In this document: positions 17,755 through 23,914 of the stretch, in pieces
Layout of the letters: every line of letters starts with the position of its first letter
How positions within the stretch are numbered: the first letter of the stretch is position 1
Assembly: GCA_024276825.1 (NCBI GenBank)
Contig: JAJRWI010000010.1
Coordinates: 156,535-220,534 of the forward strand
From: an archaeon
GTDB taxonomy: Archaea > Asgardarchaeota > Thorarchaeia > Thorarchaeales > Thorarchaeaceae
Direction: 5' to 3'
Length of the DNA: 64,000 bases
Notes under the pieces: generated by a model
The model's database searches: none
What the model was told of the DNA's origin: nothing
What the model saw: the letters and a program-made list of their open reading frames with translations, nothing else
Position numbers and translations under genes: made by a program

Positions 17755-17783
17755 AACAACGACCCTCAGTTCTTCTGGGACTG

Positions 17784-17901
17784 TGGACGACCGGGAGTGA
17801 CAATTTTCAATACGTGCTCGTGGCACAAGGAGATCACTTCGTCTGGTCGTCCAGGGTCATTTTGTCCACCGTCATCCCGGTGACACTGTTGGGCCCGACC
17901 C
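17784..17901 (-). ncRNA. Candidate IS110 bridge RNA
   Basis: Read on the minus strand, two stem-enclosed internal loops appear. Loop 1 is closed by GGGTC/GACCC (17897-17901 / 17854-17858) and capped by CACCG-6 nt-CGGTG (17882-17878 / 17871-17867). Its sides are CCCAACAGTGT and GACAAAAT. Loop 2 is closed by TGGACGACC/GGTCGTCCA (17853-17845 / 17792-17784) and capped by GTGC-5 nt-GCAC. Its sides include GTGATCT and ATTGAAAA. Loop 1 sides match both halves of the insertion site in the MITE; loop 2 sides partly match the element ends (ATCT and TTTTCTAT). Position, order and architecture agree with IS110 bridge RNAs. Folding was done by eye. Confidence 0.55.
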
Positions 17902-17977
17902 ATCTAGTCCCTGTGCGGAGAGTTCTCATTGCACACTCATATCTTTTGTCTAGGTTCTACGCATCTACGCGCAACCC

Positions 17978-18223
17978 ATACTCCACCACTTTTACAGCCG
18001 GCACATTCTCCGTAATAGTCCGAACCGCTGTGTTCACAGCACTGTCATGATGCATCACAACCACCACATCCGAGACCACCGGTGTGGAAAACGGCATGAC
18101 CCACAACGGTGACAGCACGGCAACCACAAGCAGGGCACACTTGATTTTCAAAAGGAAAAGGTTACGATGACGACCGACTGACAAAACTTCTTTCATGCAC
18201 TCGATAGTCATTATTTTCTCCAT
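17978..18223 (-). pseudogene. N-terminal fragment of a second caspase-like membrane gene
   Basis: From ATG 18223 the frame encodes about 82 residues closely similar to the start of the intact gene at 19058-20095. It shares VGRHRN, a hydrophobic signal-like helix ending LSPLWVMPFSTPVV, and VVVMHHDSAVNTAVRT. It stops matching at VVEYG, exactly at the MITE left end, so the His and Cys active-site segments and membrane domain are gone. It may still be expressed as a short secreted or membrane peptide but is best read as a gene remnant. Confidence 0.75.
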
Positions 18224-18609
18224 CTCTTCCCCTAAAGATTGCCAACTCTGAATAATAAGGGGAGCAAATGTAAATAAAATTTCTGAAGAATTTAACTCTG
18301 AGAAAAAGGCGAGTCTGTGTACACAATAAAAAAGGGAGACGAGAAGACCCTATTATGAAAAGAGAGAGGAGAGTTTCTCGGATGTTCCGATCTAGTTCCA
18401 TTCAAGCACTTGTATATTCCACTAACTAACCCCATCTCGCTCATGAGAGTTCCCTCCTTTGACTACTTGGCTCATAAAATGTATATGAAATTTCCAGAAA
18501 TTTTCTCATTTTGAGTGTGAAAGGACCCAAGAAAACATTGTTACACGCCAGAGCTAATTCGTAAAGGAACAATCACCAAGATGACAGCCATTGATGCGAT
18601 CGTGAACTG
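18224..18609. other. Intergenic stretch without recognisable gene
   Basis: These 386 bases lie between the truncated gene (start 18223) and the membrane winged-helix gene (end 18610), both on the minus strand. The part next to 18223 is AT-rich and should hold the old promoter of the truncated gene. No convincing reading frame, repeat or RNA is seen in the rest. Confidence 0.5.
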
Positions 18610-19065
18610 CTAGTTCAGATGAAAGTAAGGCCAAGCCTCAAGATAAGTGCAGCTAGTAGCTATCAAGGTAAGTAATACAAAGATGATAACGATAAGCCAA
18701 GGTGGCATAGAAACCCGTGGGGAGAAAGCAATCAGAATTGTGACAATTATCATAATGACTTCTAATAGAACAAACTGTGCAATGCTGATTCGTAGAGATC
18801 TCTGTCGTATTTTTGCAATAGCCAGATAGAGAAGTCCATCTTCGGTAGTAGAGATCCAATTTGCACGAACAAGTGATCTAATAGAGCGTTCACTCAGAGT
18901 ACTCTGTTCAACAAGCGTGGAAAGCGGAACAGCTGAATCGGGGCTTGTAGCTCCGAGATTCACCAAGTGCCTTAATGCGGGGTTCCTCACCCGACGATTG
19001 AAGAAGAGTCCTGCACTGCTCACAAGTATCACCAGTTCATCCGAAGAATGTAGTTGCCTAATCAT
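18610..19065 (-). CDS. Membrane-anchored winged-helix protein partnered with the caspase-like protein
   Basis: A 151-residue protein. Residues about 20-90 look like a winged helix (RNPALRHLVNLGATSPDSAV, VEQSTLSERSIRSLVRANWISTTEDGLLYL). Two membrane helices follow (ISIAQFVLLEVIMIIVTILIAF and WLIVIIFVLLTLIATSCTYL). Its start overlaps the end of the caspase-like gene by 8 bases, so the two are translationally coupled. The pairing of a membrane protein with a tethered DNA-binding protein parallels the 13762/15602 pair. No named family is recognised. Confidence 0.65.
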   Translation of the reverse strand: MIRQLHSSDELVILVSSAGLFFNRRVRNPALRHLVNLGATSPDSAVPLSTLVEQSTLSERSIRSLVRANWISTTEDGLLYLAIAKIRQRSLRISIAQFVLLEVIMIIVTILIAFSPRVSMPPWLIVIIFVLLTLIATSCTYLEAWPYFHLN

Positions 19066-20095
19066 CAGGATCGGTGAGATCGCTCAGTATCCCAAGTAGC
19101 AACACTGCAACTGTAAGTGCTAGCGCAATATTAGAAATCAAAGTTACCCATGGTGTAGATGCACAAATCCCTAATACACCTACTTTCCACAGATCGTACC
19201 ATGCTACCGAGACAATGATATAGTATATGAGAGTAGGAACTAGTGGAACCAATGATGCTATGAATGCAAGTAGGGAAACTCCCCCGTATAACCAGCCGAT
19301 ACACATCACAACGATATTCAAAAGAATAGCAAAATATCCTACAGCCAACATTGCTCCTATATCTCTCACGGTCTCCTTTTCCAATGCCCAGCCCATTCCA
19401 TAACCTGCAAGTAGCGAAACTACAAGGAAAGTGACACCTACACATGCCCAGAATAGCTCGTTTGGACCGAGCTGCCCAACGATATATCCGAGGAGCATTG
19501 GAGGTTTATCTTCCCCACCAAGTAGAGCAACCACCTGTTCATACATCATTGTAAGAACATTCTCGCTGGGTGCAAGCAGGTACGTAACGAATAGACCACC
19601 CAATGTCGCATCTACAACGCCAGTAAATCCAATAACCAATCGATCATCAACATATTGATTAATCTCAGCTGAGTTGCATGCCAGCACGATATCCTTTCCC
19701 GGAGTCATCTCTATTCTGCTACTGAATGCCTTCCACGAGAGCACATGTGACTGAGCAAGAATACTGTCCTCTGAGCCATGGGACACCCACACCACTCTGC
19801 CGACCACCCGGTGCAGGGTCAGCGCATACTCCAGAGACCCATAGTCCACCACTCGCACAGCAGGATCATTCGCCACGATCGTCCTGACCGCAGTGCTCAC
19901 TACACTATCATGATGCATGACCACAACAGTATCTGCAACGACAGGGCTTGACAGTGGTATGACCCAGAGAGGTGACAACATCACGATCATCAGCAGGGCT
20001 GTTTCAAGTCTCAAAAGATTGCAATGCCGACCGACCGACGGACCTAGTCTCACTCGTGCACGCACTGCACAATCAACTATCCCTCCTTCACTCAT
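19058..20095 (-). CDS. Membrane protein with clan-CD (caspase/gingipain-like) peptidase fold
   Basis: A 345-residue protein. A signal-like helix (about residues 32-52) precedes an alpha/beta domain (about 55-200) with two hydrophobic strands followed by VWVSHGSED (His106) and IVLACNSAE (Cys140). The 'hhhHG' and 'hhxACxS' pattern with about 34 residues between them is the catalytic dyad signature of clan CD peptidases (caspase, gingipain, CHAT). Four membrane helices follow (about 213-335). By topology the dyad domain should face outside. Closest family within the clan is not determinable; peptidase activity is inference. Confidence 0.6.
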   Translation of the reverse strand: MSEGGIVDCAVRARVRLGPSVGRHCNLLRLETALLMIVMLSPLWVIPLSSPVVADTVVVMHHDSVVSTAVRTIVANDPAVRVVDYGSLEYALTLHRVVGRVVWVSHGSEDSILAQSHVLSWKAFSSRIEMTPGKDIVLACNSAEINQYVDDRLVIGFTGVVDATLGGLFVTYLLAPSENVLTMMYEQVVALLGGEDKPPMLLGYIVGQLGPNELFWACVGVTFLVVSLLAGYGMGWALEKETVRDIGAMLAVGYFAILLNIVVMCIGWLYGGVSLLAFIASLVPLVPTLIYYIIVSVAWYDLWKVGVLGICASTPWVTLISNIALALTVAVLLLGILSDLTDPDD

Positions 20096-20189
20096 AAGAG
20101 TTTCTTCTTCAATTTTTTTTTTTAATTATCAAAGGCGTATAAACGTTACTGTTCTTTGAATCCGTCTTAGCTTGATTGATCAATTGATT

Positions 20190-20339
20190 GGCTGCGCGGC
20201 CACTTGACCTAAACACAAAAGTTGACAATCTCTAACGTGAAACTTGGAGAACACAAAATGAAACCGCCGTTTTATCGTGTAATATGCCCAGTACCGTTTC
20301 CTAGAAGTACGGGACTCTGATGTCCAACTTACAATGAAC
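20190..20339. mobile_element. IS607-derived MITE, inverted copy upstream of the alcohol dehydrogenase
   Basis: The right end at 20289-20339 reads, on the plus strand, a tnpB tail (PVPFPRSTGL then TGA) followed by TGTCCAACTTACAATGAAC, matching the ends at 9726, 16267 and 55145. A degenerate left end is suggested at about 20190-20237 (GCTGCGCGG ... ACAAAAGTTGACA). The element would be about 150 bp. It sits between the divergent caspase-like gene and the dehydrogenase, 92 bases before the dehydrogenase start, and may affect its promoter. Confidence 0.6.
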
Positions 20340-20431
20340 GGTATCATCTCTCTAGCATCACAGCTCTGAAATGAGGAGCCATGTTCACAATTGATTTAAA
20401 CCAAGCAGTGATTGTGTCCTTGGTCTTGGTC

Positions 20432-21475
20432 ATGGTAAAGAGAATGCATGCTGCAATGTTCCATGATGTTGGAGATGTCAGATACGAAGAAACCGATGTT
20501 CCAGACATAGGTCCCGGCGAGTTGCTGATTAAAATAGGCACTGCATTGACATGCGGTACTGATGTGAAGACCTACAAGAGGGGCCATCCGCTACTATTGC
20601 GGCACACGCCTGCCCTTTTTGGACACGAGTACGCTGGGACTATTGAGAAAGTTGGTGAGGGTGTGAAAGGTTTCCAACTGGGCATGAGAGTTGTAGCGAC
20701 AAATTCAGCCCCTTGTGGCAAATGTTTCTTTTGTAAGAGGGAAAGACCCAACTTGTGTTCCCAATTGAAATCCACGTTTGTCAATGGAGCATTTGCCGAG
20801 TATATTAGGGTGCCAAGACCAGTCGTTGAATGGAACACACATCAGATTCCTGATAACCTATCATTTAGAGATGCTGCATTGACAGAGCCTTTAGCATGTG
20901 TTATACATGGCATTGAGGAGGCAAACATCAGGCTTGGTGATACAGTCGTTGTGATTGGTGCAGGACCCATTGGTCAAATGATGATAATGTTAGCGAAGAA
21001 GGCAGGGGCATCAACTGTTATTGTTTCAGACCTTGCAAAGCTGCGTCGGGACATGGCCAAGCGATCTGGTGCAGATGTAGTGATTGATCCCTTGGTCGAG
21101 AACCCCGTACAACGGGTCAAGGAAGAAACCTCCAGCTATGGTGCAGATGTAGTGATTGAGGCGGTTGGTCTTCCTGTCACGTGGGAACAGGCAGTAGATA
21201 TGACCAGAGATGCAGGTACGACTGTGCTCTTTGGTGGTGCTGCATCAGGCACCAGATTTCAGATTGATACCGTCAGGTTTCATTATGGGCAACTCACAAT
21301 TAAGGGAGTGTTTCATCTCACTCCGAAACATGTTGAGCAGGCATTGAAACTCATCATTGCAGGCGACATCAATCCTGACAACCTGATAACTCATGAGATG
21401 CCTCTTGAGAGGGTGGTCGATGCTTTGGAAATGATGAGTAAGGGTGAGAGTATGAAAGTCGCTATCATCCCATAG
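20432..21475 (+). CDS. Zinc-dependent alcohol/polyol dehydrogenase (MDR superfamily)
   Basis: About 347 residues. The GroES-like domain has the catalytic zinc ligands Cys (ALTCGTDVK) and His-Glu (FGHEYAG). The structural zinc loop has four cysteines (CGKCFFCKRERPNLC). The Rossmann domain follows with VVIGAGPIGQM. The domain order and EALxL ending resemble sorbitol, threonine or galactitol dehydrogenases. The start is taken at 20432 (MVKRMHAAMF) because it aligns with the truncated copy at 16110; the frame is open from 20381. The Toprim gene follows 4 bases later. Confidence 0.88.
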   Translation: MVKRMHAAMFHDVGDVRYEETDVPDIGPGELLIKIGTALTCGTDVKTYKRGHPLLLRHTPALFGHEYAGTIEKVGEGVKGFQLGMRVVATNSAPCGKCFFCKRERPNLCSQLKSTFVNGAFAEYIRVPRPVVEWNTHQIPDNLSFRDAALTEPLACVIHGIEEANIRLGDTVVVIGAGPIGQMMIMLAKKAGASTVIVSDLAKLRRDMAKRSGADVVIDPLVENPVQRVKEETSSYGADVVIEAVGLPVTWEQAVDMTRDAGTTVLFGGAASGTRFQIDTVRFHYGQLTIKGVFHLTPKHVEQALKLIIAGDINPDNLITHEMPLERVVDALEMMSKGESMKVAIIP

Positions 21476-21479
21476 AGTA

Positions 21480-21920
21480 TTGAGAGAAGTGAGGGGATTG
21501 ATAAGGAGTAGCAAGAGGCTCAGAGATAATGAGATTGCGCTTATTGAGATGCTTACTAGTATGGATAGAAACTATCAGAATCTTGTGATTATTGTTGAGG
21601 GAAAGAGAGATGAGAGGGTTTTAAGAGACCTCGGAGTGAGTGCCCGCATAATTAGGACACAGAGGGGCAGTAATCGATTGAGCCTGATTGAGGAGATACT
21701 TGAAGCAACTAGTCAGGTGAGCCAGATATTAATCCTGACTGACTTTGATAAAGAGGGAGCTGAACTTGCCAAATTCCTGGAGAGAGAACTTGATCATCAT
21801 AAAGTCATAGTACTAAAACGTCTTCGACTTGAGATAAGGAAGAAAATGGGAAATTGGCGATGCATTGAAGAGCTTGTTGCACTTTTCAAGCGTAAAGACT
21901 CACCTGAACCTGTCAGATGA
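21480..21920 (+). CDS. Small Toprim-domain protein
   Basis: A 146-residue protein. The Toprim signature is clear: IIVEGKRDERVL (about residues 36-47, with the catalytic Glu) and ILILTDFDKEGAEL (about 81-94, the DxDxxG motif). This is the size of archaeal Toprim proteins related to RNase M5 or UPF0292, which act on nucleic acids with magnesium. It starts with TTG at 21480, 4 bases after the dehydrogenase stop. The substrate is unknown. Confidence 0.8.
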   Translation: MREVRGLIRSSKRLRDNEIALIEMLTSMDRNYQNLVIIVEGKRDERVLRDLGVSARIIRTQRGSNRLSLIEEILEATSQVSQILILTDFDKEGAELAKFLERELDHHKVIVLKRLRLEIRKKMGNWRCIEELVALFKRKDSPEPVR

Positions 21921-21925
21921 TATCA

Positions 21926-22939
21926 TCACACAGTGCTTCCGCAGTTGGGACAAATGAACTTGCCCTTAGGAATCTCGTGCCCGCAGACTCTACAAGTTCG
22001 GACCTTCTGAACTCTCATTGTTTCAGCCATGTCATCCTTGTGAGGCTCTAGAATGAAACGCCCATCTTCGAAGCTGATTCTGAACTGTGTTGGGTTGCCT
22101 GCCATCTCAAGCAGGTCGGTGGGCATTGGGAGTCTGTAATTATTGTCGAGGCGAATGATTCGGGTTTCGCCAAGGGTGTCAAGATCGATACCTGCCTGAT
22201 GAAATCCTGATATGATGCCATCTCTGATCTCAATGGTTATGTCAGCCTTTGATGCGACCTGCTGGCTGTGTGTGACTATAAAGAATGATGTACCTAGAGT
22301 TTCATTGAGTTCTTGAAACAGATCAAGGATTCTCTCGGCGGTTTCGGGGTCGAGGTCTCCTGTGGGTTCGTCACACAAGACTACACCCTTGCCCTCGGTA
22401 TCAATCAGGTTCACAAGCGCGCTTGCTATTGCCACCCTGGAACGCTCACCGCCACTGAGTGTTGTGGCTTTGCTTCGCATTCTCTCTTCAAGGCCAACGA
22501 GCCTTATGAGTCTGTCAACGCGATCCTGACGTACTTTCTTGGGAACTCCTGCAATTCGGGCTGCAAGCTCAACATTTTGCCATGCATTCAGATGTGGCAG
22601 AAGATTATTGACTTGAAAGACAAATCCAATGAAGTTTCTTCGAGCCTCTGTGAGTACTCGCTCACTCAGTTTTGTGATATCAGTACGCAGGTTTGCCCAG
22701 TAGACTTTGCCAACTGTTGCTTTGGTAATTCCTCCAATGATATTAGTAAGAGTTGTCTTTCCAGAACCGCTGGGACCAACAACACACATTATCTTGCCCT
22801 CAAGAATCTGCAAAGACACGCCACTCAGTGCCACAGTTTCAATATCATGTGTCTTGTATATCTTGTAGACATCTTCAACGCTGATGACTATATCGTCGGG
22901 GTAATCACCATACAGGTCTAGTTCTTCAGTAGTCACCAT
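21926..22939 (-). CDS. ABC transporter ATPase (LolD/MacB type) with C-terminal zinc ribbon
   Basis: The nucleotide-binding domain has Walker A GPSGSGKT, the signature LSGGERSR and Walker B VVLCDEPTGDLD, typical of MacB/LolD ATPases that work with FtsX permeases. An extra C-terminal part follows: a segment with RLPMPTDLLEM and then a zinc ribbon (CRVCGHEIPKGKFICPNCG). The ATG at 22939 (MVTTEELD) is favoured over a TTG at 22996. No permease adjoins it directly; the twin permeases at 23915-29735 are the nearest candidates. Confidence 0.85.
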   Translation of the reverse strand: MVTTEELDLYGDYPDDIVISVEDVYKIYKTHDIETVALSGVSLQILEGKIMCVVGPSGSGKTTLTNIIGGITKATVGKVYWANLRTDITKLSERVLTEARRNFIGFVFQVNNLLPHLNAWQNVELAARIAGVPKKVRQDRVDRLIRLVGLEERMRSKATTLSGGERSRVAIASALVNLIDTEGKGVVLCDEPTGDLDPETAERILDLFQELNETLGTSFFIVTHSQQVASKADITIEIRDGIISGFHQAGIDLDTLGETRIIRLDNNYRLPMPTDLLEMAGNPTQFRISFEDGRFILEPHKDDMAETMRVQKVRTCRVCGHEIPKGKFICPNCGSTV

Positions 22940-23052
22940 TGGAGGCACAATTTGGAGTTTTCTGGCAGAACTTGATAAGGTTATTGGGAAAGGCAACTTT
23001 TCAGGCCAAAAATGACATTAATCAGGATAATTGATTAGAGTCAGGTGTAATA

Positions 23053-23910
23053 ATGAAGATAATCGAGGTGGGCTCGAGAGGCCTGATCTTCGAGTTCGAA
23101 GACCCATACTTGATCAATGTCTATGTAATTATGTGTGAGAATAGAGTCTATATTTGTGACACTTTCTGCGGGCCCGCTTCAATGAGTAAAATCATCGAAC
23201 GCGTTCGTGAAAATGGCTACAAAGACCAACAGATCAGGGTCTTCAACTCACACCATCATTATGACCATATCTGGGGAAACTGTGCCTTTCAGGAGACAAA
23301 AATATTCAGTCATCACAAGTGCAGGGATTTGATTGAAGAAAGGGGGCAGGGAGACCTTGTGGAGTTTAATGAACATAAGAAGGGGGATGTTCGAATTGTC
23401 ATGCCATCAATGACATTCTCTGAGGAGATCATCTTTCATGATGACTGTGTCAAGTTCTTTTATTCACCGGGCCATACTGTTGATTCTGCATCCTGCATGG
23501 ATATGCAAGACAGAGTTCTCTTTGTTGCAGACAATGTGGAAGCCCCAGTTCCGTACCTGTACAATGCAGACTTCGGGACTTATTTGAAAACATTAGAACG
23601 ATACAATGAAACAGACTGGGACTATATGCTGTCTAGCCATGATCACCTGATGCATGATGACGTGCTCTTGCGGCAGAACATGAAATATCTAAATGATCTG
23701 CTACGATGGGATGTTTCAATCAATGAGTTCTCTGAACGGGCCATTGCAACACATGTCATGAATCTTATAGAGATTGCTAGCGAACTCAACATTGAGTCAG
23801 ACTCGATAATTAAGCATCATTATGCGAGAGTTCTGGAGTTTGTAAGAGCTGATGAGATGAGGGCAGTTCCTGACCAACTTGTTGCCAAGTTGAGCCAGTT
23901 GTTGAACTGA
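23053..23910 (+). CDS. Metallo-beta-lactamase-fold hydrolase
   Basis: A 285-residue protein with the metal-binding motif HHHYDH (about residues 73-78), a second His in SPGHTVDS, an Asp in LFVADNVE and a late SSHDH. These are the ligands of the glyoxalase II-like MBL superfamily. There is no signal peptide. The gene is convergent with the permease gene downstream (4 bases apart) and divergent from the zinc-ribbon ATPase. The substrate is unknown. Confidence 0.82.
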   Translation: MKIIEVGSRGLIFEFEDPYLINVYVIMCENRVYICDTFCGPASMSKIIERVRENGYKDQQIRVFNSHHHYDHIWGNCAFQETKIFSHHKCRDLIEERGQGDLVEFNEHKKGDVRIVMPSMTFSEEIIFHDDCVKFFYSPGHTVDSASCMDMQDRVLFVADNVEAPVPYLYNADFGTYLKTLERYNETDWDYMLSSHDHLMHDDVLLRQNMKYLNDLLRWDVSINEFSERAIATHVMNLIEIASELNIESDSIIKHHYARVLEFVRADEMRAVPDQLVAKLSQLLN

Positions 23911-23914
23911 GGTC

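Larger units (their letters stand above)
16422..17944 (-). mobile_element. IS110-family insertion element
   Basis: A 1,523-bp element bounded by a short direct repeat CTTTT (16420-16424 and 17943-17947) and lacking terminal inverted repeats, as usual for IS110. The repeat includes a CT dinucleotide that could be the crossover core. It carries one intact transposase gene and about 190 bp of noncoding DNA upstream of it, where the bridge RNA of IS110-group elements is encoded. Boundaries follow from comparison of the interrupted MITE end with uninterrupted copies at 10250-10292 and 54961-55005. Confidence 0.78.
16267..17975. mobile_element. IS607-derived MITE, split by an IS110 element
   Basis: The right end is at 16267-16330 (GTTCATTGTTAGTTGGACA, then a tnpB tail). 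The left end is in two pieces: AGTGTCCAAC followed by T's (16411-16424), and TTTTGTCTAGG with ACGCATCTACGCGC (17944-17975). Removing 16422-17944 gives a 186-bp element, nearly the size of the clean copy at 54961-55145 (185 bp). The two also share an interior GTG(A/G)GAG...AAATAGC segment. No gene is encoded. Its left flank is a dehydrogenase fragment and its right flank a fragment of the caspase-like membrane gene. Confidence 0.75.

Noticed and set aside
17755..17826. N-terminal extension of the IS110 transposase
   Set aside because: It has no similarity to the family and overlaps a stem of the predicted bridge RNA; the ATG at 17754 lies at the right distance from the first catalytic Asp.
20104..20118. 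T-run as a terminator
   Set aside because: It lies in the promoter region of the minus-strand caspase-like gene and no plus-strand gene ends there; it is more likely promoter AT-richness.
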